From: Atherinomorus stipes
Lineage: Eukaryota > Chordata > Actinopteri > Atheriniformes > Atherinidae
Direction of reading: 5' to 3'
Assembly: GCA_023101725.1 (NCBI GenBank)
Contig: JALJCO010012873.1
Span: 1 to 64,000 of the forward strand
Length of the DNA stretch: 64,000 nucleotides
Shown: positions 45,241 through 56,430 of the stretch, piece after piece
How the letters are laid out: every line of letters starts with the position of its first letter
How positions within the stretch are numbered: position 1 is the stretch's first letter
The notes under the pieces: model-generated
The model's database searches: none
What the model saw: only the letters and a program-made list of their open reading frames with translations
What the model was told of the DNA's origin: nothing
Translations under genes and position numbers: made by a program

Positions 45241-45939
45241 GATATCATTTTTACCAAGCAGATAAGCCAGAAAACATGGAAGAACTTTTAAAAAGCAGCA
45301 GATGGATGAACTTTACCTGCCACCACATACTGTACACTCACAGAGATGGATGCATCACCATCATCATGTGAGTGTGGGGTTAAAAACTTGCCAAGAGAAG
45401 CTTCCACATGTGGAGAGAAGCCACAGATAAAACCTGGATGCATTCCTTCCAGCTCAAACCTGAATCAGGTATTTTTATTGGTCATTTTGTTACACAAGAG
45501 CTGCTTAATTACTGCACATCCTTCATCTGAGGGAGTGAAAAGTCACTTTTCTGTTATTAAACATTTATGTTTGAGGCTCTGTGGCATTACATATTCTGCT
45601 GTTTGCCCTCCTGATTATTTCCAGTGAATTGATTTAGTCTAAATTCTTCTCTGTTTAAGTTGTAAAAGCATCCCACCAGGGACGATGCTCATGGATACAA
45701 ACTAGCTCTCTCTCATGTGGATGGATGCTAACATTGGGTGGTTACTTCTTGAAAAATCAACAGGAGTGTCCACTGGTCAACTGAGAAAAGAGTTGGGTCG
45801 TGTCCTGACCTGCATGAGATTACCTCAGGTTTCTATTCCTATGTTCTACACATGTAATAATAGAAAAGATAAGCATCCATCAGGACTGCTACTCAGTTTA
45901 CTCTGCCATATGCATGATTGCACTATTGCCTCTGTACTG
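45241..45939. other. Unassigned sequence
   Basis: No clear element; could be the interior of the LINE 3' region that follows. Confidence 0.35.
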
Positions 45940-46365
45940 TTACTTTGCTAAAAACTTACTGTACATGTACAATTACATCATTTACATTGACTATTTGCAC
46001 TATTGTCCATCAGGACCACTGCACTGTTACATTGTCAAACTTTACTGCTACATGCTACAGTTACATTGTTTACATTGACATTGCACTGTAATATTTGCAC
46101 TACCTCCTGTATTAGGATTGCAATACCGTTCACATTGTCTACTGTCAACACATTTGTAAATTTGTAATCTTCTTTAGTATTTAAACTTAGCCTAGAAATC
46201 TAAACCCAAAACCTATCTCAGCGGATTCCTATATTTTTATATTCTCACCTTATAGTTTGTTTTATCATATGCACCCTGGGTTTGAGAGGACTGTAATTTC
46301 ACCTGTGTTGCATGTCTAACATGGGGCACATTTGACAATAAAGTTGCTGTGACTTTTGACTTACT
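45940..46365 (+). mobile_element. LINE 3'-untranslated-like repeat
   Basis: Repeated phrases (actatttgcactattgtcc, catcaggaccactgcactgt, tttacattgacattgcactg) lead to gggcacatttgacaataaagttgctgtgactttt. This is the arrangement of a non-LTR element 3' region with a polyadenylation-like aataaa and a short T/G tail. No coding part recognised. Confidence 0.5.
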
Positions 46366-48358
46366 GCTATAAAGATGAGTCAGGCTTCACATCATGAGTA
46401 TTGCTATTAAATTAGCACACACACCTGCCACTTACTTTCAGACAATTTACCACAATTCACACATTAGAAATACAGGGGAGGGACAAACTGATTTCATCAA
46501 TATAAACAACTGAGAAAATTGTGAAATATCGCTCTGACATATAATACAATAAAATCATCTCCGTTCATCAAAGGAATGATTAAAACTGGTAATTATATGT
46601 ATATATATATATATATATATGTATTTATTTTTTATATATATAAATCTCTAAATAATAACGACTCATCTCCAGCTTAAACGAATAAAGAGGAAAACGACCT
46701 GCGTCCGTCTCCCAGTCCCATACTGGAAACAATCTTTTCTATGACTGTTATGTCCCAGCTCTGCTAGGGGTTAGGGATGCAAACAAAAGACTGGTTTTAA
46801 GAGGAGTAAAGATGATTATTGTTCAGAGGTGACTTAAAGCATGAAACACATAACCTGGAAAACTGTAACTAAAAAAGGAGATGGGGTTAGTGATGCTGCT
46901 CAAAGGAACAAATAAATAAAGACAGACAAAGCCTAACTCTGAAAGGGAAACCAAATGGGGAAAAACACAAACCTAGACTATAAACCAAAAAGGGAAAGAG
47001 CAGCACCATAAACTAAGACCTGTCATCAAAACTCAACTACAACAAAAGACCTACTGTAGCTATCCCAACTCCAAACTACCAGTGTAAGTCAAACACAAAA
47101 GGGAATCTAGCAACTAAATCATTAACCAAACTAAAACAGCTGGAAATCAAAACTAAAGCAGACAAAGTTACTCAAACTAAAGTCACCAAAACCCACAAAT
47201 GAAACAAACTAAGGACAACTGTTGCCATTGACTGAGGGTGTGCTGGGTTCTTTTGTAGCTGTAGGGAAGCAGCTCCAGGTGTGTCCAATGAGTCGTTAGA
47301 TGAGGGAGGGAGGAGATGGTGGTGGTGTGGTGCCAGGCCAAATCGGACAGGTAAACATGAAAGACAAGCAGTTAATAACCAGGAAGCCGTAATGACCAAC
47401 CTGCAGCTACAACATAGTCATTCACAGAACAGTAAAATGTTTCAAATGGGGCTGGGTCCCTCCCATACCTGCACACGATGCCTGGTCGTCTCCATTGCCA
47501 ACCAGTTACACATCACTGTTACTGAGACATCGTCCACCATCCTGAGCTGCAGCTTCACCCGTCTCCTAGGTGATCGCTCTAAGTCACTCATCTGGTTACT
47601 TATTTCTCCAGCTGTCGCTGAGAAAGTCGACTTTTTCCAAACTGGAAATGAAAGACCTGATGTGGCATCACCCACTGGGTTCATTTCATTACTGACATGC
47701 TGCAGTGGAGGAAACCAACACTGTGAAAAACAGGCATGTGTCAGCCTGTGAGGAGACCTGGATCCCAGCTATGTTTCCTACACGCACATAAAACATAGTT
47801 TACTCCGCACACACTAAGCTAAGCTCAGAGCACGTTCAGGTCATGTGACCATGTTTGCTAAATCCTTTTATCAGTTCGTCTCATCTGTCCTACTGTCCAA
47901 ACATCACTGTGTCGTTTTCTGCTTTGTTCTGTTGTTCCACATCTATATTTTGTCAAAATTTGTCAAGATAAGTGCATTATACATCTTGAAACTGTGGATA
48001 TTCAGTGAAATACCAAATGAAATACTGATATGAAAATGAATATGTCCTCCTGAGGAGGGGGTGGTGGTGGTGGTGGGCCCGGGCCTGCGCTGATCTGGGT
48101 GGTCCCTGCGGTGACGCCCCCTGTGACCATGGGTGGGCTGGATCCTCGTGTGAACGGATCCCAAAGATATTGTTTCCTTACAGCAGCGTCAAGCCAGATG
48201 TTTGTTATTATCGCTGTTTTTAGTTAAAGAAATTAGAGGTTGGAGTTCACATGTAGAATGTGGAAAAGGGGGGTGCATGTGTGCATATATCTGTGCCATG
48301 TTAAACACGTGAGTGTATGAAAGCTTATTTTTTTATCTTAGATATGCATTTGTTTCTA
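46366..48358. other. Unassigned; short AT repeat and A-rich patch
   Basis: 46601-46640 holds AT repeats. 46780-47200 is strikingly A-rich with aactaaa words and few T-runs. A GGT-repeat lies at 48060-48077. No gene recognised. Confidence 0.4.
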
Positions 48359-48434
48359 TTATTATGTTAAGCACTTTGTGTTGCCCTTTGCAGGAAAAGT
48401 GCTCTGAAAATAAAGTTTGATTTGACTTGATTAT
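48359..48434 (+). mobile_element. L2-type LINE 3'-tail stub
   Basis: ttatgttaagcactttgtgttgcc...aaaagtgctctgaaaataaagtttgatttgacttg is the usual 3' end of L2-group elements, with TTGAT/TTGACT tail units. Confidence 0.65.
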
Positions 48435-49846
48435 GAGACGAAGAGTTCAGACAAAAGTCAGACTGACTTTTACTGACCAGAGAGATCTCAGAGAGGAGAT
48501 GGGATGAAGATGATGCTGGATCAGCTGTTGCTAGGTGACACTAAAATTAAAAAACCTGCTAGGCTCAGCAGTGCTGCTTTAATCTACATCATTACTCAAC
48601 TTTTTTAGTAACTCAGAGACAAGCCTGTGGTCCCAAAGTGACCTCACAATGTTTGTTTGATCAGAGAAACTAAATTCACAGATGTAGAAATGTGGAGGGT
48701 AAGTTCATTTCTACATCACATTTATGTTAAACACATTGAAGTGCTTTACATCAAACACTAGAAACCTTATCTAAATCTAAAAAATCTTAATCTAAATCTA
48801 AAAAAGAAAGTGAAATTGTCATAATAAACCTTAGAAATAACCAAATTAGATAAAAAATTATTAAAAGCAGAAACAGTCTAGAAGATGCACTGCAGATGCT
48901 GGAATATTTGACTTGCATGAGACCGAAGTTCATGGAAATGCAACGAACCAAACCCACAAAGTCACTGGTTTTAGACGGAGTTGCTCACCGAACAGCAACG
49001 CCAGTTCTGAAGTACAGCTGAGAAGTTGAAGCATCGAGCGGACGAGGTGAAGCTGTCCGAGTTCAGAGTTTGGGAGTAAAACAGTGATGGGGGAGGGAAG
49101 GGCGACCAGTTTGATGTGAATAATTCATCACTGATGTTTCCACTGCCTTTGTTCTATGTCCAAAGGATCCAGGATTTAAGTTTTAATAGCATTTATGGCT
49201 CGAGTTATTATGGGTGATCAAATAATTCTCAGTCTTGGGATTAAAAAAAAAAAAAGTAAGTGTCCTTTCCTTCATGTTTTCTCTGTGTAAGTTATCAAGG
49301 CCACATGGGTATAACCCACTTCTCTTTACTCTTCACCCTCTGATATTAATTTTGCAAATCACACAGCGGTGTCCTGGGTGTTTCAGCGAATCGTCGCTCT
49401 CCAATCTTCCACTGATTTAAATGCTTACTTTGGTTAAAGGCCACAACATTAAGCTTAATGGAAATAACAGATGTATCCTGCAAGACAGAAAGCAGCACTT
49501 GTTAAATGTTAATCTCTCCATAAAACCTTCCAGCAAGAAAGAAAATGCTTTTTCATATAGAGTGGCGAAATGACTGCATTAACAGAAAAAAGCTTCTCAA
49601 ACTCTTTGCATTCTTCATCTGCAGCCTTAAAATGTATTCCACTTTAAAAGTAAATTACACAAAAATAGAAAAACAGAAATAAATTGTCCTTTAAAGGGGA
49701 AATTTCCATTAGTGCAGCAGCTCAGAGCAAAGCAGATGCAGGAACACAATCCCTGAACATGTTAGAACACAAAGATACGACACAAGAATATAGAAATAGT
49801 TTACAAAGTAAAATAAGTACACAAATGATTATTTGTAAATATTAAA
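48435..49846. other. Unassigned sequence
   Basis: No repeat or gene recognised; relatively free of known elements. It would hold the 3' UTR if the exon candidate at 49847-50103 is real. Confidence 0.4.
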
Positions 49847-50103
49847 CTAACTGCACATTGAGTTAAATGAAACAGGAAGTGAACAGAACGCTGTTCTGGT
49901 GGTGCGTCCTGCAGGAAGGACCGGCCGTAGCAGCCTGTCACTAAGCGAGCTTTCCATGCTGTCATGCACCGGGTGAGCGATGATAACTCGGGTATCTTCT
50001 TCCTGTTTCATCACGGCTCTGCTGGAGCCAGAGGTGCCCATCCTGACCAGGTCCAGCGGAGATGATGCTCCAGGAAACAGCTCCATAAAAGAACTGATGC
50101 TAC
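49847..50103 (-). CDS. Possible terminal coding exon of an unidentified host gene
   Basis: On the minus strand, a pyrimidine-containing stretch ending gactcggttgtag (50104-50116) could be a splice acceptor. The following 85 codons stay open to TAG at 49847-49849. They include MELFPGASSPLDLVRMGTSG, KQEEDTRVIIAHPVHDSMES and SLSDRLLRPVLPAGRTTRTA. The composition (acidic, Ser/Arg, no repeats) looks more protein-like than other short frames here. I recognise no domain. It is bordered on one side by a TTAA transposon and no upstream exon is identifiable, so it may be chance. Confidence 0.25.
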
Positions 50104-50340
50104 AACCGAGTCAGAGGGTATTAAAGGATAAATTTCTTTTTTATTCAACCTGGACCTTATTTCTAAGAGTTTGTACGTGCATTTACTCACCGGTAAAATT
50201 TCTGTATTACTTTGACTACTTTGTAAGATATTACGTGTAGTCGCCCTTCAGTGTACATCCATATAATGGGAGAGGCAGGGCAGCGTCTCTATGAGGCATT
50301 ATCTGCAGTGAAACTCCTTCAGTTCATCGATGCTTTGAAG

Positions 50341-50500
50341 CAGAGTTTCTCAATCCTGGTCCTCAGGGACCCCTCCCCTGCATGTATTCCAGGTTTCCAA
50401 CTCCACCACACCTGATTCAGATTAACTCAACTGCTCATCAAGCTCAACGAGCCTTTCATCTGAGTCAGGTGTGTTGAAGTAGGAATATCTTGAACACCAG
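50341..50500. mobile_element. hAT MITE fragment, 'cagagtttctcaa' subtype
   Basis: cagagtttctcaatcctggtcctcaggg on the left and cctgattcag...ctgagtcaggtgtgttgaagtagg on the right belong to the family at 52133-52340. The right terminus is missing at the start of the next foldback arm. Confidence 0.65.
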
Positions 50501-50703
50501 CACCTGGACCTTATTTCTAGGAGTTTATACATGCATTTACTCACCGGTAAGATTTCTACATCACTTTGACTCCTTCTGAAGATATTACGTTGAGTCGCCC
50601 TCCGATGGACATCCAGTATAATGGCGGAGACGGACCAGCCTCTCTATAAGCATAAGGCATCATCTGCAGCGAAACTCCTTGGTTTTCGCCAATACTTTAA
50701 GTA

Positions 50704-50924
50704 GAATGAACAAACGAATCAGTACTATTGTCCCGTGAGTCCAGGTTTAGCTTTCTGTTAGTTATCAAGGTGTTCTACACACTTTTCGGGGCCGCACATT
50801 CACAATGCGCACTTCCATAGTACAGCTGAGAAGAACAGCTCGCTACCCAGACAAGAAAAAAAAAAAACATAATTTGCGAAACTCTGAACTCACAGGACAA
50901 TAGTACTCATTTATTTGTTCATTC
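50704..50924. mobile_element. TA-flanked MITE inside the foldback element
   Basis: GAATGAACAAA...(cagtactattgtcc) and (ggacaatagtact)...TTGTTCATTC are inverted ends, with TA at 50702-50703 and 50925-50926. An inverted second copy lies at about 51250-51472 (shared gcagcgagctg/cagctcgct and cgcacttc/gaagtgcgc). The TA duplication suggests Tc1/mariner-type mobilisation. Confidence 0.75.
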
Positions 50925-51680
50925 TACGGGCTTATGGGACAACGGAAGAGGGGGGGAAAAATGAGAGGGGGAGAGGGGAGAGGGGAAAAAGAGAAGGCGG
51001 CGCCAGCGAGGGGGGGAACAACAGAAAATTAAAGCATTGATGAAATCAAGGAGTTTTGCTGCAGATAATGTCTTTTATAGTGACTGTCCCGTCTCTGCCA
51101 TTATATAGATGTACGCCGAAGGGCGACTCAACATAATTTCGTCCAAAGGAGTCAAAGTGATACAGAAGTTTTACCGGTGAGTAAATGCACGTATAAACTC
51201 CTAGAAATAAGGTTCAGGTTGAAAAAAAAAGAAATCTGTCCTTTAAGTGGAATAAACGAACGAATGAACGAGTACTATAGTTCTGTGAGTTCAGAGATAG
51301 ATTGTGATTTGCTGTCTGAGCAGCGAGCTGCTCTTCTCAGCTGGACTACAGAAGTGCGCATCGTGAACGTGCGGCCCTGAAAAGTGTGCAGAGCACCCTG
51401 ATAACTAATGGAAAGCTAAATCTGGACTCATGGGACAATAGTACTCATTTGTTCATTCATTCCCCTTAAAAGTATTGATGAACTGAAGGAGTTTTGCTGC
51501 AAATAATGTTTCATAGAAAGGCTGGCCAGTCTCTCACGTTATATGGATGTACGCCAAAGGGCGACTCAACGTAATATCTTGCGAAGGAATCAGTGATACA
51601 GTAATCTTACTGGTGAGTAAATGCATGTATAAACTCCAAAAAATAAGGTCCAGGTTTAAAAAAAAAGAAAGTATCCTTAA

Positions 51681-52124
51681 ACGCTTATTCCCTGCACTCC
51701 AAGAGGTCTGATTACCTCAGAGAGTCTGTTCTGGTCTTTTCTGCACCAGTGCTATGAGTTTAGTTTGCTATTGAGGTGGAAGAAATCCACCAGCAGCTCC
51801 TCGGTCTAACCCTTACCTAAAGTCCAGGAGGATGGTTGGTGGTCTTATTTACTGCTCTAGCTCGCCCCCCCCCAGAGAAACGAGCTGAATGCTGTTAAAA
51901 GTACCAAAGAAAAAAAAACCTAAACAAAAAGTGCCCCCAGATATCTCCTGGTGAGATTGAACTCTGGAGGAGGAAGATGTGTCATCCTCATCTTGGTGGC
52001 AGGCTGGTGGCGAAGTGCAGGTGAGGTATTTGGAGTACTCATGGGACTGCAAGAGAATATAGGATATGTATACAAGGATCCTAGCAACCAACCAGAGAAC
52101 TTGGGGCTGTTCCATCTTGGTATG
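51681..52124. other. Unassigned sequence
   Basis: No gene or element recognised. Confidence 0.45.
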
Positions 52125-52132
52125 GTCTGGAG

Positions 52133-52340
52133 CAGGGGTGTCTAAACTCGGGTCTTGAGGGCAGCTGTCCTGCAGGTTTTCTTTCCCTTCCTGCTTCAAC
52201 ACACCTGACAAAATCAAATGAATCAAACAGCCTGAAGTTCTGCACAATCATTCATTAATTGGAGTCAGGTGTGTTGGACCAGGGAGGCACAGAAAACCTG
52301 CAGGATTGTGGCCCTGGAGGACCGGAGCTGGACACCCCTG
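52133..52340. mobile_element. hAT MITE with 8-bp duplication GTCTGGAG
   Basis: GTCTGGAG at 52125-52132 and 52341-52348 flanks CAGGGGTGTCTAAACTCGGG and ...CTGGACACCCCTG inverted ends. Inner arms tcctgcaggttttc / gaaaacctgcagga and caacacacctga / tcaggtgtgttgg extend the symmetry. 208 bp, non-coding, one of at least five family members here. Confidence 0.93.
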
Positions 52341-52921
52341 GTCTGGAGGAAGGAGGGAGGAAGGCGACTCTAGAAAACTCACACATCCAAAGCTCTAACA
52401 TGACCAAGAGTCTGAGGCCGACACAGAATCATGGTGTAACCGTGGACGAGAGGCCAGAAGTCCCAGAAGTCCAGCTCCACGGTGGTTTTCTAGGTCTACG
52501 CCAGTCCTGAGCAACAATTGGCTCAAAGCGGCTTCCAGTCATTGTTGCCAACTTTGCAACTTTGTTGCTATATTTAGCAACTTTTCAGACCCCTCTAGCA
52601 ACTTATTTTTAAAAAAGCGACGAGCGACAAATCTAGCGACTTTTTTCTGGTGCTGATGGAGACAGATAAAGTTTATATCGCTCTCCATCCGTTCATCGAG
52701 TGCTGCCACAACGCCCATTGTACATGTTAGTAATCATCATAAATCGTCCATTTTAGCCTAATGTAACAGTCGCTGCTTATTTCCCATGATGCCATGTGGC
52801 ACACCTGAGTCTTCTGTGTACCATGAGTCAAACGTGTATGTCACCCCTTCAGTACCCTTGTAAAATGGTGTCATAGCATGTTAAAAAATAAAAGATCTAG
52901 AAATCATCATATGCTGTAATG

Positions 52922-53135
52922 CAAAGGTGCCCAAGTCCGGTCCTCGAGGGCCGGTGTCCTGCAGGTATTATGAGCTGCCCGGCTGCAGCACACCTTGTGA
53001 CATGTGCAAAGCTTGATGTCAAGCTCTGCACAAGTTTGCTAATTACCCACTAATTGGAGTCAGGTGTGTTGCAGCAAGGGAGCTCCTAATACGTGCAGGA
53101 CACCGGCCCTTGAGGACCGGAATTGGGGATCCCTG
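52922..53135. mobile_element. hAT MITE, tandem copy 1
   Basis: CAAAGGTGCCCAAGTCCGGT ... GGAATTGGGGATCCCTG, flanked by CTGTAATG at 52914-52921 and 53136-53143. Arms tgtcctgcaggta/acgtgcaggaca are symmetrical. Confidence 0.92.
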
Positions 53136-53143
53136 CTGTAATG

Positions 53144-53366
53144 CAAGGGTGCCCAAGTCCGGTCCTCCAGAGCTACTATCCTGCACATTTTGGTTGCCTC
53201 CGTTCTCCAGCACACCTGAATCAAATGAACTGCTCGTTACCAGCCTGTGCAGAGCTGAATGACAAGCACATGAGGGAATTAGCCATTTGATGGAGGTGTG
53301 TTGGGGAGGGTTTGTTCTAACAATTGCAGGATAGTAGCTCTCGAGGACCGGACTTGGGCACTCCTG
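53144..53366. mobile_element. hAT MITE, tandem copy 2
   Basis: CAAGGGTGCCCAAGTCCGGT ... CGGACTTGGGCACTCCTG, flanked by CTGTAATG at 53136-53143 (shared with copy 1) and 53367-53374. It differs clearly from copy 1 internally (ttggttgcctccgttctcc against gagctgcccggctgcagc). It is therefore not a simple duplication of its neighbour. Confidence 0.92.
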
Positions 53367-53454
53367 CTGTAATGCATATGTAAAACTGACAGACTGCTGC
53401 AATAATGTCATTTCGTGACTTCTAGTGACTTTTGTGGCAACAGTGCCTCTTGTT

Positions 53455-53777
53455 AGCAGACGAGAAAGAAGAGGAGAGGAAGTTTTTGCAGCCCTCTAGG
53501 TGGCGCTCTCAGCTGTAGGGTTCAGAATCACTGATCTACTTGTACCCCGGTGCATTTTCTTTCTTTTGTTTTTTGTCTTTGTGTGCACGCGCTGACTGGA
53601 TGTGAATCAGTGACAAGCAGAAAACAATACAATGTTACTGTCCGTTTCAGGTGTGTCCGACACTTTCAAGCACCTTCCTGACATGAAAATGAAAAGTTCA
53701 TTTACAGTAATATTTATAATTTTGGATGGAAAAACAAAAGAACTATGCTATTGAAGGGTGAGACCAGCAGTCAGAAA
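53455..53777. other. Unassigned sequence
   Basis: Nothing recognised. Confidence 0.4.
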
Positions 53778-53822
53778 AAAGTTCCTGTTCTGTGGAAAAC
53801 ATCCAGCTTTGTTCCAGGACCT
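53778..53822 (+). mobile_element. Short Rex1-like LINE RT fragment
   Basis: gttcctgttctgtggaaaac and atccagctttgttccagg parallel 58160-58200 (VPVLWKTSCLVP) in the Rex1-like LINE. Only about 45 bp. Confidence 0.55.
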
Positions 53823-54280
53823 GTGGTCTTCTGCTGCTGTAGCCCATCTGCTTCCAGGTTGGATGTGTTGTGTGTTCAGAGATGCTCGTCTGCATTATCT
53901 TGGTTGGAACCAGTGCTTATCTGACTTCTTGTTGTCTTTCTATCATCTCCAACCAGTCTGTCCATTCTCTGACCTCTGACATCAACCAGACATTCTGGTT
54001 CAGACAACTGCTGCTCACTGGATATTTTCTCTTCTTCAGGCCATTCTTTGGAAACCCTAGAGATGGTTGTGTGTGAAAATCCCAGTAAATACTCAGACCA
54101 ACAACCATGTCACATTTAAAATCACTTAAATCCCCTTTCTTTCTCATTCTGATGCTCAGGTTGAACTTCAGCGAGTCGTCTTCACTACATGACTACTGTA
54201 GATGCTGGCAGGCGATTGGCTGGTTAGATATAAAAGGGTGTGTCTAATAAAGTTGCTGGTGAGAGTAAATCTGTAGATTT
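53823..54280. repeat. Abundant vertebrate-type dispersed repeat
   Basis: The run gaaaatcccagtaaatactcag, ccaacaaccatgtcacattt, aaatcacttaaatccccttt, attctgatgctcaggttgaa and gtgtctaataaagttgctgg follows, in order, a non-coding repeat I know from many fish genomes. That repeat ends cctaataaagtggccggtgag. I cannot state its class with certainty. Confidence 0.6.
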
Positions 54281-55564
54281 CATGACTAAAACTAGTCAGT
54301 AAAGTCTGAAACTCAAAGGACAGTTTAGTCATGAGACAGAGACTAAAACTAAATCCAGATTTGACCTCACGGTGAACAGTCTGTAGGGATTTAACCGTCT
54401 TCCTCCTCATGAAATCAGGCTCATTTACACTCTGGTATCATTTTTTGTTTGTAAGCACAAAGAGCCTGTGTGGTTGACATGGTAACCCCTGGCGCCAGCC
54501 TGCACCTATTAAAATCTTACAGTATGTGCTGGTTCAGGTATAATTGGTGGCACTCAACAATACCGCCAGCTGTCAAGGAAACAAAGTAGGTATCATTTTG
54601 AGCCTGCTGTTCTAGTATTCAGATATCCTCAGCTGGCTTAATCAGCTGGCCTGCTTTAGTGTGAGAATGAAAGTTCACAGTGAAACACAAGGTATTGCAT
54701 TAAATCCGCAGACGCCTCTCTGCTGCTTACCCTTAGGTCAAAAGGTGACAGCTCAAAGAACGCTTTAAATCATGAGAACTGCTTTACCTTCCAGTGGAGC
54801 TGCAGAGACGCACCTACATTAAGTCAGTAAAGTCTGTGGATTTATCCGGATCTGAACGCTTCCCCATGGGCTGCATATCAATGGGTTGGACTCTGTAGGC
54901 TCAGTGTGAGCCTGACAGACTGTGATGTGTGGGTAAGTGAGTGGTTAAAGGGCAAACAAATGGCACAGGTTCAACCTTCTGGTGTCATATTTAAGCTTAT
55001 AGTGTGGCTTACCCATAGTTCCAATCAATAAGTTCAAAGTGGGTTTGAATTCAAACCATTGCTGTTTTCTGTGATGTCAAGGAGTCAGAATTAATTTTCC
55101 GGCACATGGAATTAGAAATTGATGACTAACACATCTGAAATACTCAGCATGGACAGAAATATGACTGATAGAGGCAATAACATCAAATATAATATAGACT
55201 AATAGATGGTTGAGGGCAGCTCAGCGTTTCAGCCAATTATAATGAGATCTGATGAACTTTGAGCTTCTGTTACCAGTTTCACTGCAAGAAATGTATAAAG
55301 GAAAAACAAGAGAAGGATTTAATTTAAATGTAATACTCTTGTAAGAACTGAAAGAGAAGATATCTTCTGGATATGGGATTAAAACATATTCATTCATAGT
55401 TCTTTTCAGTGAAGGTATGACCCATGGAGTCAAAAATGATTAAACATTAGCATGGCTAAAAGAAACCATGATGGCCAACCATCAATGTTTTAACCAAATG
55501 CACACAAAGCTGCAGTGGAGTAGAGAATATCAGAAATATGATGACCTAAAACCCTGATTTGGGA
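54281..55564. other. Unassigned sequence
   Basis: No gene or repeat recognised. Confidence 0.45.
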
Positions 55565-56170
55565 CCAGAGTTGCCACAGATCTGATCACTGATTACTTTT
55601 TTAAAAAGTCATTTAGTTAGTTTACTGCTTACTTAAATTTCAAAGCAACCAAGTTACAAATTTCTTTATAAGTTAAATAAAAAAATGACAAAAATGACAA
55701 TATTTTTTGGCCTATACCTTACTAAAGGTTCTCTCTGCATTAAAGCAGTACTGGTTTTTATAAAACAGTGTTTATGTTCACAGGGAAATCGGGGGGGGGT
55801 GGGGGGATGGGGGTGACTTTGACATCCGTATCTCAGTCCCAGAAAAAAAAAAATAAATAAATAAATAAACAAATACTGCATTATGTCTAGATATGTGAAA
55901 ATGACAAATGGCAACATAGCCACTTGGACAAATCTTCAGTCTGATTACTGGTTTGGTAAAACTAGCAGAGTAATGCTGTACAGGAGAAGCTCCCAGCATG
56001 CACCTGGTCATTGAATGAGGTTTTACCACATTGGGAGTAACGCATGTAAGTGAAAGGTAATTATAAAAGCAACAGTAATCTGATTACAGGGAAAAAGTAA
56101 TTAGTAAGATTACTTTTTACTTGCAAAAGTAATCAGATTACAAAGTAATTAGTTACTGGTGTCACTGTTT
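55565..56170. repeat. 'taatcagattac' repeat (probable DNA element)
   Basis: 56040-56165 carries gtaatctgattacaggg, aaaagtaattagtaagatta and aatcagattacaaagtaatt. The left side at 55565-55640 has ctgatcactgattactttttt. This is the pattern of a common fish DNA element with taacgnattac ends. The termini are too eroded to place exactly. G-run at 55789-55806. Confidence 0.45.
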
Positions 56171-56284
56171 GGGACTGATTTTGGTCTATTGTTACATCAA
56201 CACGACTGAACTTTGGCAGATGATCTCAGTGAGGCACAGATAATCCAGCATCATCTGCATAAAAAAAAAAAAAAAAAAAAAAAT
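56171..56284. other. Unassigned; ends in poly-A
   Basis: An A-run of about 22 at 56262-56283 lies immediately before the Rex1-like LINE. It could be the tail of an older element. Confidence 0.45.
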
Positions 56285-56430
56285 TCTGGAATGCGCTGCT
56301 AGGTAGCTGCAATTTGTGAAAGCTCTCCCTTAACTTTTGTGTTTTTTTCTAATATAGTTGTCTTTTTTTATCGACATTATTCGTCAGATTAGGTTTTTCT
56401 TGGAGGATTTTTTATGCTGGTTTCAACGGT

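Larger units (their letters stand above)
50125..51676. mobile_element. Compound of TTAA foldback elements
   Basis: TTAA at 50121-50124, 51243-51246 and 51677-51680. Left-type arms lie at 50125-50340 and 50502-50700, right-type arms at 51026-51242 and 51473-51676. All carry gtgcatttactcac/gtgagtaaatgcac, gagtcgccctc/gggcgactcaa and gcagataatg. Two copies of a separate 220-bp element in opposite orientations (50704-50924 and about 51250-51472) and one hAT MITE fragment (50341-50500) are embedded. The terminal motif AGGA(T/C)A(A/G)ATTTC is inverted at the outer ends. Non-coding. Confidence 0.8.
52540..53446. repeat. 'tgttgccaac' repeat hosting tandem hAT MITEs
   Basis: It begins ttgttgccaactttgcaac, with repeated agcaactt/gcgact words to about 52680, and ends tagtgacttttgtggcaacagtg (53424-53446). 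The end words are inverted. I recall a fish repeat with these rhythmical (gcgacttt) units. Its interior is interrupted by the two MITEs at 52922-53366. Confidence 0.5.
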
